Assembly: GCA_022605425.2 (NCBI GenBank)
Contig: CM061247.1
Span: 731,501-795,500, forward strand
Direction: 5' to 3'
Length of the DNA stretch: 64,000 nucleotides
From: Hamiltosporidium tvaerminnensis
Taxonomy: Eukaryota > Microsporidia > Dubosqiidae
Shown here: positions 43,721-56,630 of the stretch, piece by piece
Layout: each line of letters begins with the position of its first letter
Position numbering within the stretch: the stretch's first letter is position 1
Program-made: the position numbers and the translations under genes
The notes under the pieces: model-generated
Told to the model about the DNA's origin: nothing
What the model saw: the letters and a program-made list of their open reading frames with translations, nothing else
The model's database searches: none

Positions 43721-44716
43721 TCAATTTATGGAATAATCAGATGAAACTCTTCTACTTGGAGTATTGATTGTGTATTCTAAAATTTTATCATCTACTGCAA
43801 CGAATATTCTTTCGTTACATTCAGAGAAAACCGCTCCTGATATTTGTGTATCTCTATCAGCCTGTGACAATAAAACAGTTTGTCGCTTTGAAAACGTTCT
43901 TGTGTCAATAATACCGAAACTAGACATATGCTCAGTATAAAATAAAATGTCCAATGATCTTTTTCTATTGAACATGACAGTTCTACACGCTCCTTTCAAA
44001 CCAGGCGTTTGCTTTGTTGGTATTACATGTATCTTTTCTAAATTTCTGACGTCATATACACATATATATCCATCTTGTGTAGCTACTGAAAAAAGATTTG
44101 ATGTTGTATTCCAAGTAACTTTAAAACCACCGTCATTTATTAATTTGAAATTATGTATCAATCTATAATTATTATCTTCGATAGCATAAAGATATACATC
44201 ATTTGTATCACCAACACTTGCAAGCAATTTACCATCATTACTTATCTGACAATTATTTACCGGAAACGGATGAGATATATTGCATATATTTTCGTTATTA
44301 GACAGATTAATTACTTTAATCGTATGATCATTGTTACACACCATCAGTCTAAGCTCTCCATTATGATTATAAATCTGTACAGCGTTATTGATGGAACCCT
44401 GTAGATTTGTGGAAAAAGTTTTTTTCGACTGTAACTCAACAACACATAATTGACTTTTCTGGCCACCCACAGCCAAATATCCATGATCACAACATAATGA
44501 GGTTGGATAAAAACCTAAATTTTCTGTAAAAATACTACTTTCCTTAGTATCAGGATTATATCCACAAATTTTATCTCCCTGTGCAAATATAAGATTATTT
44601 TCATGTATTTTCAACATATCTCGTAATTGCCAATGTTGAATTGAAACAGAAATATTGTGTGTCTTATACCCGGGATTCAACATATTATTTATTTCTTTAA
44701 GATTTTGAAATGTCAT
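43721..44716 (-). CDS. WD40-repeat protein with DUF2415-like C-terminal part
   Basis: 331 residues starting at ATG 44716; the start is the first in-frame ATG and fits the length of a single seven-bladed propeller. Blade-like strands recur: LAVGGQKSQLCVVELQS, NDHTIKVINLSN, VNNCQISNDGKLLASVGDTN, LFSVATQDGYICVYDVRN. From about residue 240, GACRTVMFNRKRSLDILFYT followed by IIDTRTFSKRQTVLL fits the DUF2415 pattern of fungal WD40 proteins of uncertain role (an Arg-x-V-x-F block, a leucine-rich EH strand and DxRTF). No signal peptide or membrane span. Likely a cytoplasmic or nuclear scaffold; exact function unknown. The DUF2415 call is from memory of the family and needs a profile search. Confidence 0.78.
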   Translation of the reverse strand: MTFQNLKEINNMLNPGYKTHNISVSIQHWQLRDMLKIHENNLIFAQGDKICGYNPDTKESSIFTENLGFYPTSLCCDHGYLAVGGQKSQLCVVELQSKKTFSTNLQGSINNAVQIYNHNGELRLMVCNNDHTIKVINLSNNENICNISHPFPVNNCQISNDGKLLASVGDTNDVYLYAIEDNNYRLIHNFKLINDGGFKVTWNTTSNLFSVATQDGYICVYDVRNLEKIHVIPTKQTPGLKGACRTVMFNRKRSLDILFYTEHMSSFGIIDTRTFSKRQTVLLSQADRDTQISGAVFSECNERIFVAVDDKILEYTINTPSRRVSSDYSIN

Positions 44717-45816
44717 TTTAAGGATATTTTTTTTATTTTATTTTATAAAATTTATTGTTTATTAAATTAAATTAAATTGGTTTAGGAAATTTGCAACTAA
44801 AAAATATATTTTTTAAGAAGTTAGAGATGTAGTAGTAAGAAAAGGTTTATAAATAAAAATGTTAATAGATTAGTTAATTATTTGTTGATAATAAAACAAA
44901 TATATTTCTTTAGATATAAATTATGTATCAAAGCAATTAAGCGCTAATTATATGAGAAAAGTATAAATAATCATAAAATCATTTTGGGTATTTCATATGA
45001 TAAAAAGTAAAATATATTTTTTTTTAATTATGAATAAATTGCCAAGAGATTTTTTTACTAAAAACGATACATTGATTTGATGATGAAAGTTAAATGATTT
45101 TATGAAAGTTAAATGATTTTATGAAGATTTTGATTAAAAGAAATATATTCTTTAATTGGTTATATATTCCGATTTAAATCAAAAAATCATATATTTAATT
45201 AGAAATAATCAATCTAAGGAATCTTATTTATAGAGATAAAATTTCTTCATATTTTTTACGGAATAAAATTTATATTGAATCTATGATATTACAAAATATT
45301 ATCGCTAAAAAGTCTCAAAGATATTCATAAATTATAATTTGCTGATTCATTACTTGAAAAATGTTGATATACCTGATTTCACTTTTAAAATAAATCTAAA
45401 AAACTTAATTTATTATGAGTATCAGACATGAGTTGTGGAATTTATTTTAAATGATAATATTCATTTGAACTGTTTTTTTTTGGGTTGACAAATAAATTGC
45501 AAGTCTATGATAAATTTGTTAGTTATTTTAAGATCAATTGGCAATTTTGTTTTTATTGCTTTCTTATCGAAGTTACTTATAATAATACAGAAATTTTGAA
45601 CTGTAAATGGCAAATGAAACACTGGCATGGTAAATCTTATATGAGTTTAAAAGATTTAATTTAAGCTTAACCAAAATATAAATGATAGATAGCGTCGAAA
45701 TGTATATAAATATTGATATTAGATTAATAGAAATGTATACTTCTGCATTAATATAAACTATGGCAGGTAGTGCCGATAAATTTCTAGAGAATAGCCGTTA
45801 CTCCATTATACAGAAA
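44717..45816. other. Gene-free AT-rich stretch
   Basis: Upstream of the WD40 gene. Only a small direct duplication (GAAAGTTAAATGATTTTAT, 45086-45123) was noticed. Confidence 0.4.
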
Positions 45817-46250
45817 TACTTACCTACTTCTTTTACAGTCTTCTTATGCCTCACAGTGTTTAAGATTAATAGATGGAACGTGAAAGTATTTTGTCGCTAG
45901 TCATTGTTCTAGCATTTTCTGGGTCTAATTCGCTTTCATGAAAAGCCAGTTTAGAGGTGTCATACTGTTTCGACGGTCACAATTCTTCTATTTTCTCCAT
46001 CGAACCTATTAATTTATGTTCCAAAAGTCATGGACAGATTTTCATGTCAGGTGGTTTATTTTTGAGACAGTTCTTAATTTTTCCATTTGTTTCTTTTAAT
46101 CTGACGGGATTTAGTATTTCAATAGATTTGTCTATAGATACAGTGTATTTTATATTCCACTAAAATATTTACACGGATTTTAACACAATTTCAGGCCCTA
46201 ATTGTTAATCAGATAGTTGGAAATATAATTATGTTCCCTCTATCGTATAC
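45817..46250 (+). repeat. Family B repeat, copy 3 (with internal insertion)
   Basis: Starts ACTTACCTACTTCTTTTACA, then CCTCACAGTGTTTAAGATTA. It later contains CCATTTGTTTCTTTTAATC, ATAGATACAGTGTATTTTAT and ACACGGATTTTAACACAATT in the order of copy 2, and ends near ATGTTCCCTCTATCG. About 200 bp longer than copies 1 and 2, so it contains extra sequence in the left half. Confidence 0.6.
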
Positions 46251-48650
46251 CGAAATATCAAACGAAAAAATAGATTCAAAGTTATACAACTAGAATAAAA
46301 AATAGTCAGCTTGTTGTTTGCAAGGATTTAAATAGCAAAAAAATAATACAAATATTTTAATTTTAAGAATCTATGAAATGTAAAGATTTGAGCAAAATAT
46401 CTATGTTTGACTATCTGAACTATTTATATAATTTCAAGCCTCTTTTTCTCAGTGAATATAAGCAAAAGAACTATTACTATTATGCTTCAGTCTCTTCATT
46501 TTTCGAAATTTTTATATTGCAAAATATTTATACATTTCGATTTAATTGAATTCCATGTTTCTCCTATAGTTCTTAAACATTGCTTGAAAAAACAGATCTT
46601 TTATTTATCTATAAAATTAAAATGTATTTCGATTATAAATTAGTTTACATTTTCATAATTATTTAAATAGGATTGTTTGTCCAAAATAAAATATTTGTCT
46701 CGTGCTTTGATTCGAAACTGATCAGAAAGATCAAAATTGTATAATTTGACTGCATTATCAACTTCTGATATCTGATCATAATTTTAAACCGTTTAATATT
46801 TATGAACTGGTATATTAAAAAATGTATAATGCTGCGATTCATAGAATGTATTAACAATTATATTTTTTTACAAAATGTATATTTTGTGGAATTGAATTAA
46901 CAATAAAACTTTAAAACGACACTTTACAGTTCTATAAATTAGAAGTAAATTTAGAATTAAAATAAAATATTCTATAAAGGTTAAAGGAAAGGCATTATCG
47001 TTTATAACTTATATTTAACTCAAATTATACTTTTACACACAGGTTTATTAAATTGAAATATATTTATTTTCATTGATTGAACCTAGCTCGTTTAATATTG
47101 CATTTTTTATTTGATAACTTAAGTTAAAACATTAATTTGACATACAAATGAATCTAACCTAGAAAAAAACTTATATGTTTTTAAGACAGTGGTATTCGTA
47201 GGAATCAAAAAAAAGAATTTTTTGCGAATACACTTTTTCAAAATAGTCTGATTTTTATTGTAATATATATTTTTTTTATTAATTCTGGGTCTTTACTACT
47301 CTTAAATAAATGTTAGCACAAGTCTTTGAAACAAAACATAAGTCATTCATTCCAAGAAATTTTTGAAAAAGGTATCAGGAGATTAAGTAAATACTAGACA
47401 AAAAAAATATTTCAAAATCCTGAACTAATTCACCTCTTCATATTAAAGATATGAAAATATATAGGATTAAACTTATTTTGAACAAAATTACTTATCAAGA
47501 TTCAATTTAAATAGAGAAAACAGAAGGAAAACAAATTAAGACTGATATGGTAGCTATATATAGCCGAGCGGTCTATAAGGAGCTGTATGTGTTAGATTTG
47601 GCTGATCTTAAGGAAAATAAACCGATTTTTTTAACAAATTAAGACTTATTAAGAACGAATCGGGTTTTGCTTATAATATCTAGTAGATATAATTCCTAAG
47701 TGACAGCCTGAAACAATAATATAACTAAATTTTATAGAATTTATTTAAGAAGAGCCATATTTCAAGCTAATTAAGGCATACATGCAGTTCAAGTACGCAA
47801 AAACCAGTTGAAAGATTTTATTTCGATCAACCGAAAATTTGTATACCGAAAACAAATACTGATGATGGTTGGAGGAAAATTTACCGATGTCTTGGAATTA
47901 AATACGAATATCAGATGCCTCCAATACTTGTGTATACAAAAAATAAATCGAAAAGGAAAAAATAATTAAATAAATTAACCATAAACTGTGAAAATAGCCC
48001 AAATCAAAGCATAGAGGCGTAATAAGAATAAACATATAAATAGGATCGGAATGAGATAGAATAATGAAATACAGACGAGAAAGAATATAAACCACTATCA
48101 AATGAATTTTTTTAATATAAATTTTTTACAGTAAAACGAATTTAAAATATATTTAAACGACAGAATAGGGTAGTTGCAAATTATGAAACATATTTTACTA
48201 TGCGGAGATTTATCTTAATTTGAACTATTTTTTAAATTAGAAATATGTGAAATTCTCGATATCCTAAATATAACGTATTAAAATATAGTTGAATGAAATT
48301 ATAGGATTTGTTTGGTCATAAATGTGGTATAAAAAAATTAATGATATCGAAAAATATACTTCGTAGGCAATGCTATCTCATAAAATCTAAGTTATTAAAA
48401 TATGAAAAATTATAAATAACGTTTTTGATTTTATACCATTTTACTTATATTTAAACAATAAAAACTTGGATTTATCAACATAATCTATCTCTTTTTTTAT
48501 ATTTAAATATTAATTTATTGATTTGTCAAAAATAAAGACTATTTGATAAATATGTATATATTTAGAAGAAATGTTTGGAAAAAAATTATATAAAATATTA
48601 ATTCGAATTCAAAAAATAATTTCAGGTAGATTTACTATAAATAAATTACT
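46251..48650. other. Gene-free AT-rich stretch with short relics
   Basis: No supported gene over 2.4 kb. At about 47480-47900 readable pieces (AIYSRAVYKELYVLDLADL) and a tRNA-like D-arm segment (AGCCGAGCGGTCTATAAGG) occur, but neither could be completed. Confidence 0.35.
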
Positions 48651-50396
48651 TTATTTACATTTTAAAAAATATTTTTGAAAATATTGTAAATTATTCATGT
48701 AACCTTCAATTCCAAATTTATACTTAAAAATTCTATACTTTAAGCATAGCAAAAGAATCATTATTTCAGAAATTTGAAATGATTTTGGCTTTAAATTTTT
48801 TCTTGAGATTAAATCAACATATTTTTTCATATTAATAGTTGCATCTTCAATACAATTTATTTCATAAAAAATCTTTTCTTTTTCTTTTTCCCAACAAACT
48901 TTATGATCTGAAAGCTGTATGTCTAAAAGATATTTTAAAACTTTAGTAATCAGCAAAATTATATTTTTTTCAAGTAACGGATTTAATTTGGCCGAATTTA
49001 CAGGCGTTGATTTTCTATAAATATTTTTCTGGTATATACTGACAATTTCTATGAGATAACTACGATTTAAAAGCATATTTTTGATTGTATTTTCATCCAT
49101 TTGAAATATGACAGTATTAAAGATACATAGGATGTGATACGATGATAAATATGATGAATCAAATTTTCTGATTATAAGATTATGATAAATTATCTTTTCT
49201 GCCAAGAAAAATATAGAATAAAGTAAATTTATGTTGACCGAAAACCCAAATATTTCCAAAAGTTTTAGAAATTTTTCTTTTAAAAGAATTTTATTCTTCA
49301 AAAAAAATCTACATTCTTCATTAGAAAAAGCACAGATTCTTTTTCTATAAGTATTACACATATATTGGCTTTTAATCAGCTTTATTTTTGGATCCAAAAG
49401 AAGAAATTTTAAGTAAAAAATCGAAAGAAAATAATTTCCAACAGCCAAGCTCACTTTAGATAAATTCTCCAAAAGCTTTATTTCAAAAGAAAGAAATTCA
49501 GGCAAAATTATGTAAATATAATTGTCTTTATTCTTAAAAATTTCACGAATAGAATCTTTCCAATATTTCATAAAATCATTTAAATACATATATTCCATAT
49601 CAGATGAAAGTATAGCTTTACTTTTAATATTTTTCTTGAAATTTAACTCGGTTTGTACAAAATAATCAATTTTTGATTGGAATTCTACATATTCGTTTTC
49701 ATTGCAATATAAATTTATTATTTCTCGATTTATTTCGAAATTGATTTTTTCAAAGACATTTTTATCAAAATAGTTGTCGGAATATTGTGATGAAATTTTA
49801 GATATACCAATATTTTCATTATAGAGAGGAAATGAATCATTATCTGTTAATAAAAAGAATCTATATAATTTGTTAATTGACAAATAACATTTTCTGATAT
49901 TAAGAATATCAGTATTTTCATAGACTTCACGTGGATCGTCTTTAATGTTTAAATATTCAAAACTAAATCTCCAGGATGATTTTTCCTTAAAACTTTGTTT
50001 TAGAATATCCAATTGGTAATCAAACTTTAATTCGTACATAGAAAGTAAATAGAGGGAGCAAATGTTTAATGGATCCAAATCTTTAAATACGTAATTTAAA
50101 GGTATGCCTGTCGTATAATTACCTAAAACACCAGGTGAATGAATATTTATTTTCGTTTTCCGCAAGAGTGATTTTGAACTCTTACTTACGCCAAAAATAA
50201 AATCCGAGTGAGGCTTTCTTTTATGAGACCTGTGTAAATTTGAGCCTTCACAATTTTTAATATCAGTTTCAGTTACATCATGGCTGCATGTTGGTTGTAA
50301 TAAATCCATTGTATCAAAAGATTCGTATATATTGGCGCCATGACAGCATTTATACAAAAGAAAAGAAACTGAAATATAATATCTAAATTTGAACAT
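48651..50396 (-). CDS. Secreted protein of unknown family, paralog of 56631-58371
   Basis: 581 residues from ATG 50396. The N-terminus (MFKFRYYISVSFLLYKCCHG) is a clear signal peptide with likely cleavage around residues 17-22. The mature protein is largely helical by composition, rich in Ile, Leu, Lys and Asn. Blocks shared with the paralog include DILNIRKCYLSINKLYRF, IYIILPEFLSFEIKLLENL, VGNYFLSIFYLKFLLLDPKI, CIFNTVIFQMDENTIKN and LKYRIFKYKFGIEG near the C-terminus. Both also share QPTCS shortly after the signal peptide. No catalytic motif or transmembrane span was recognised. An exported or spore-wall-associated lineage-specific family is a reasonable guess only. Confidence 0.82.
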   Translation of the reverse strand: MFKFRYYISVSFLLYKCCHGANIYESFDTMDLLQPTCSHDVTETDIKNCEGSNLHRSHKRKPHSDFIFGVSKSSKSLLRKTKINIHSPGVLGNYTTGIPLNYVFKDLDPLNICSLYLLSMYELKFDYQLDILKQSFKEKSSWRFSFEYLNIKDDPREVYENTDILNIRKCYLSINKLYRFFLLTDNDSFPLYNENIGISKISSQYSDNYFDKNVFEKINFEINREIINLYCNENEYVEFQSKIDYFVQTELNFKKNIKSKAILSSDMEYMYLNDFMKYWKDSIREIFKNKDNYIYIILPEFLSFEIKLLENLSKVSLAVGNYFLSIFYLKFLLLDPKIKLIKSQYMCNTYRKRICAFSNEECRFFLKNKILLKEKFLKLLEIFGFSVNINLLYSIFFLAEKIIYHNLIIRKFDSSYLSSYHILCIFNTVIFQMDENTIKNMLLNRSYLIEIVSIYQKNIYRKSTPVNSAKLNPLLEKNIILLITKVLKYLLDIQLSDHKVCWEKEKEKIFYEINCIEDATINMKKYVDLISRKNLKPKSFQISEIMILLLCLKYRIFKYKFGIEGYMNNLQYFQKYFLKCK

Positions 50397-53300
50397 GAAC
50401 CTCTATATAAATTGTTTTTTTATAAAATATGTGAATAAATTACTATATATTTAATAATTTAATTTATATTTAATTATTTTAAGAGTAAGTTCTAGAATTG
50501 TTTATTAATTGAATTGCCTATATTAGAAAAGTAATGATTTTTCAAAAATACATTAGTAATATTTTAATTAACATCTTCTTGCAATCAAATATTATTATAT
50601 TTCCAAGTTCTTTGGTATTTTATTTCATCCATTGTTCAATACACATTAAATAATTCGATTTTTAGTACAAAATAATTGCTCATACAAATAATAATTTAAA
50701 ATTTCATTTTTTGTGGATCAAATATAATTTAATGATACAGATATTAATTTAATTTAATATAATTTAATTTTTTTAATTACATTCATACACAAAAATATTC
50801 GCAGATTTTAGAGTTTGGTTTTTTAAATGATCTTATATCGTTTTATGTTACTGTTACATTAGATTTTTTTCTTGAAGATTAGATTGCCAAAAATAAGTTG
50901 ATTTGTATACTTTGTTGACACATTATTTATTTTGATAATGTTTTTTACAACCAATTGATAATTTTTCGAACTTTCGCACTAATAAAAACAATAGTATAAT
51001 ACAACAAGAAAGTCTCAAAAATATCTCTTATTGGTTTTAAAATATTTATATTTTATTAAACAACTACTCAAGAATTTAATATCAATTTTCATTTTTAAAA
51101 ATGTTTAGAAAGAACATTATCGGTTATTCAATATAGTTTCTAAAAGACAAATTAAATTATTAATTTAATTACTGTCCATTTCTATATCTAAGGAATATTA
51201 GATATTTTGTTTGTAACATTATTTCAATTCTTTAATACAATATGTTGGTTGTATACTTCTTTTTGCTATATTCAATATACCTAAGACTTTAAAGCTATCA
51301 GTTTGAAAAAATATTCACAAAATATTTGCTTCTTATTGAATTTTTAACTTTTAACAATAATAGTTTATGATATCGGAATTTCGCAAAAATATAAACACAA
51401 AAAATGCAGTAACTTATTTTTATGTACAATCTTGTATTACAGTTAAATGTTACATAAACCCATATACACATTTTCCGAAATAGACATCATATTTCTCATA
51501 ATTCAAGCCCAAGATACTGAGCAACCTTGAAATATTTTCACTTACGTAGGTGAGGAAATTATCTATCCCTATAGAATATTATTTATGGAATTAATATATC
51601 TGTTTTTAATCACATTTCATGATTACTAAAGCAAAATCATAGCTTTTTTTCATTGATTTAGACAATTTTGTAGCAGTTTTTTTTTCATTTGTAAAAAGCA
51701 ATAGAAAGTATAAATTGAATTTATTTCGTACAATTTATAGTGAGGACAAATAAGAAAAAAATAAAACTTTCTATTTAATATACAAAATATTTTTTCGATG
51801 GTTTTTCTAAGGCGCAAAATAGTTTAAACTCAATCTAGCGGTATCAAGATAGAATACTTAAGCCCTAATTAATACATTGTAAATTAGAGAAAATAAATAC
51901 AATTTTGCCTAATTGAGACATAACAAAAGATCTCTTTTTAATTATTGAAATAAATACAACATAAAGTCAAAAAACATAATTTTTAAATAAAATTCGCTTG
52001 TTTTTTGATTTACATCGTGGTTTTTAAGTCTATGGTTCTTTCGACTAAAGAATATGAAATTAAGTCGCTAGAGAAGTTTTCTCGGGCTGTACGAGTCTGT
52101 AATTTCCACTAAGATTCTATTACTTCATTTTCATAAAGAAAGGCTAAATCCGTATTTAAAAATATTGAATCGGAGTTTCCATGGTATCAGATTTTATTAA
52201 TCTCCTAATTGTTATATAAAGAAACCCTCTTTCACTACGGATAGAATGACGGTTTTTGGTATTACCTCATTGCTTTATTCTGTTAAATATGGAATATGCC
52301 TATCAAGATTGTGACTCAACGATACTTCTAGATATTCTCGTTAAAATAAAATTCTAAAATATCTTAAAATTTTATTAAAAAAATATAACGACTTTAACTA
52401 TTAAAAAACACTTTAAGTTTTCGGTGTATTAAAATATTTAAACATCATAAAATAATCTCTGACTTACTAGAATCCATCTTTTGTACTCCTATCAAGAAGA
52501 ATTTAAAATTTATATATTTCAGAAATATAATTAAATATTATCAAACACGTTTATTTTTGCATTCACAACCTAACATTCTTAGAAAACTCATTTCGGGTTG
52601 TTTAAAGTCACTATAGTCAAAAATAAAAGTATGAACTTATCCGCACAAAGTCTAAAGCCATTCAGAAAGTTACAAAACTCATTCTTATTTTTTAATCCTT
52701 GTAAATAATATAATACTTTTCAAACGAATGAATAAGAATCTCTATGTTTAATAAAACAAATTCTTAGCAATAAATTATACTAGAAAAGGATTGTATTGTT
52801 TTAAAGTCTTATATATTAACCACTTTTTTCATTTAACTGCTTACACTACAAACAAATGAATGATATAAACTGTAAAAACAAATTTGATATTATTGCAACG
52901 GGAATATAAAAAAATATAAACAGGAAAATCATAAAATTTTTATTTTATCTGGTGATAATACCTTTGAGAAATTTATTCTACAACACGATTCTTCGATTAG
53001 TTTAACGTAAATAGAATGATCATCTTCATGATATACGATAGTCCAAATAGCCCGCATGAGAATGTCTGCAAGTTTAATTTCGTTTGATTTTGGCTCCTAT
53101 TAAAGCTCTCTGTAAGAATAGCTAAGTCTTGCGGGAAAGTAAATGTTTCATTGTAATAGATATTTTCATCTTTCTCAAAGGGTAGAACAACAAATTTTTC
53201 CGTGTATTATAAGATCTTATTTAATATAGCGCTCTTCTAAAATTTAATATTTTCAATGGGAATTAAGTTTAACTGTTATTACTTATGACATGTATCATCC

Positions 53301-56300
53301 GTTATAAATTCTTTGCAAGTCATCATCAGAAATATCTGTTCGAAGAGGAACATTATTTTATACCCACAAAACTTTGCCTATTGTTAGGGATTTTGCATCT
53401 GCTTGAAGCAAAGTTCTTTATATTGAAGCAGTCCCTAATTCAGGCTATGCCTCGATGAAAAAATCGCTTCATGGCATGATATATTGCATTTTAATATTAC
53501 TTTAATAAATATTGAAGCCTGGTATTAGTGTTGATTTGGCAATTTTTCCAAAGGGAATGTGTGACTGTTGGATTCGCGCGTTCGAACTTCCAGTATATCA
53601 ACGAATGTCTAAGTAAATATAGATACATTTATATTGAACTCTGGATACAGGGCAGTCGAAAAATCACTAAAAAGACCTTTACTATTATCAGAACGTTGTA
53701 AATTAGTTAGACATTATATTCTAAAACATAATTCTAATCTATTGCTCAAAGTATGAAAGAAGGTTTTTTTATAATATTTACGAGCAAATATATTATTAGT
53801 AACTTTAAATATATTCAAACGGCTTCCGATTTTCATATTTTGGTATGTTCTAACTTGATTTTTATTTGACAAAGGTTTCATCTCGTCTAACAGGAGAGGT
53901 TCAGATTATTTAAAAAATAGAAGAAGTTTTTGGCAAGACTCTTACGTAGATATCCTAATATGACTTAATTTAAGCTTAATCTCACATATAATATGTCAAA
54001 AAATTTGGACACTTCTATTTAATATTTAGTATGTGGTCTTATAGCGCGTAAGAAAGCCAAAACTTTTTTTAATAGAAATTTCAAGTTTTTGCACAAAAGT
54101 AACAGGAACTATTCCGAATTCCATGTAATTTTGCACACCTTCATACTATTTTTTTAAACTAAATTACACAAATCTTTTTTCCACACAAGCTGCAAAGATG
54201 TTCTTTTCAGTTTAAAACTGATGATTGGAATAAAGGGAAGGTTTGACCCTTTCTTTCATGATATTTATTAGAAATCTTTGATGTATCGTTATTTTCATTT
54301 TTTTGTCGAAAAATATATTCGTTTAAACCTATATTTCTCGCAGAAGATTCTACACTCTGCGCAAGCATACAACATTTTGTAATAGGAACATATTTGTAAC
54401 AAAAAAGACCAACTTACCAACACCTTGATATGGCATACGCGCCGAACATTAAATTTCCTACATTATGCTTAACTATTTGGTTCATATTTTTAAGATTTTG
54501 GCGTTTTTTCTTCCTAAATAACCATAATGTTTGAATTAAGACATTAAACTTGCCTCATAACTAAAATTGCACGTTCGATTGTCAGCTGAAATCGATAAAA
54601 ATAATTTTTAAATATTAAATCTACCACTCATATATTTTGGTAACAACAAAGATTTTTGAGTAGGGAAACTGGAATAAACACCAACTGTATTAAGGCAATT
54701 ACTTAAAGTCTCAGAAGTGTCATTATAATTAAATAAACTATCTAATTTTATAGTGATTTTTGCGACTAATTTTAGAATTTTTTATTTTAAAATTAAAAAT
54801 TCTATTGGCTATAGTAATATCTATTATGAGAGATATTTCAGATACATGTTTAAAACATGTGTCTTTTCAAATCTAATCTTTTGTAAATTATCATAGATTG
54901 TATACCTAGCTACCTGAAGCTATTCGGAAAATTTTCCTATCAAATAACTTCAAAGCTTGTTTATTCTATAGATATTTCTTCCCGGCTGATTGAATATTAC
55001 CCATTGCGGGTCATTTACAACCCAAAATAAATAATCAACTGATCTTTACCGCGAAATATTTAAAAATTTTTTTGTGTCCGGATTTTATTTTGACATTTTA
55101 GAAAGACATATGTGAAAATGTATAACTACGGAATATAGACAAACACATAAAGAACAATATAGGTATGAAATATTAATAATCATCATTTTCTCAAGAAGAG
55201 TAAAAAACCCTATTAAAAATATATGAAACATTAAATTTTTTTGGGTTTTCTCAGCTTTTTTTGACATACTGTATTTCTTTTGATATTCAGGGAAATTTTG
55301 ATATAAGACTGTTATGGTTTAGAAAAAGAATCTTTTATATGTTTTCAATAATCCTAATAATTGATATTCTAGCTTTTTTAAGCTATTGATTTTTATTGCT
55401 ATGATATACATCTCATTCTATTAGATGACATTTACTCAAATCTTTTTAAAATTGATTTTTTTTGGGATATTGTCTTAAAAGATTTCACTTTGCAGTTCTA
55501 AAAGTTCTTCTTTACTTCTATTATTTTAATAAATTTTTTTCATTTTTTGTATAGTAATAAGTTATTAATAATCGCCTTTGTTTTGCTAATATATTTTCGC
55601 GCGAATCAATATGTAAAAATAATCCGAGCCTAAATAATTTTACTTGACTCTTTAGTAACTTTATAGTTCATTTTACCTCTATTTTTATAGTAATAATTAA
55701 CGAAATAGATTCATCTTACGAAATTGATTGAACATAAGATTAACTTTTTATTTGATTTTTGAATGAACGAATATTTCTAAATTTCACTCTGCTGTATTTA
55801 AACGCAAAAACGAAATGACATTTTTAACATTTAAAAAACAAAACAACTAATGAGATCAAAAAATATTGAAGTTCAAACGTTGATTTAAATGGCTAAAAAA
55901 GGTTCAAATACAAAAAATGCCTCAATAAGTGTCACAATGTATAAATACACAATTTGAAGGCAAAATTTCGATTGAGCCTTTTCCCACGGAAATCTAGCAT
56001 TTTTATTTAAACTATTCACTCAGATAATAAAAAAAACGAAAATAATTGTTTCCCCGATAGCTTTGTTAAATAAAGAAAATTACTTATACGACGTCTTTTT
56101 TTCATAACAATTTCATTTTTTAAAGTTAATTTTTTAAATGTACATTTGTTCAAAGCGTTTTTTTAGATTTTCGGTTAAATCTGAATGAATTAAAATAAAA
56201 TTTATAATTATTCTACCGCTTTCACGCTAATCCTTGACTATCCTTCGATTCAAGTATGGGAAATATACTTTATAGATGCCCTAAAAAATATATCAAAAGA

Positions 56301-56630
56301 TTACAAAAACAAGAATGTTAAACTCAAAAAGCAATCTGATATATAAAGTTACTAAAATTGGAAGAATGTTGGTTTACAGAATATATGTAAAAATATGTAT
56401 ATTTAAATAAAATCTTACTGTCAACTAACAAATTTATATTTATGAGAATGTATTTAACTATTAAATTATTTATATTTTAAGAATCAATGATTGCAATGAA
56501 CTACGAAATATCTAAGTAAATTTTTTTATAGTTAATATTTAATTAAAAAACAGAAACTAATTCTAAAATATAACCTGTAAAACCTTAAGAAATATAAATA
56601 AAGTATTGAATGATTGTTTTAATTAAAATA
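50397..56630. other. Gene-free AT-rich stretch, 6.2 kb
   Basis: The longest gap in the window, lying between the two secreted paralogs. No gene, RNA gene or member of repeat families A or B recognised. About 52000-52320 and 53000-54500 are slightly less AT-rich and carry short broken frames on both strands that may be dead transposons; no motif could be placed. Confidence 0.4.

Noticed and set aside
43947-44404. Plus-strand frames of 73 and 83 codons
   Set aside because: They are shadows of the WD40 gene on the opposite strand.
47549-47610. tRNA-like segment (GCCGAGCGGTCT D-arm followed by an AGAT/ATCT stem)
   Set aside because: No T-arm and no matching acceptor 3' strand follow; at best a tRNA relic.
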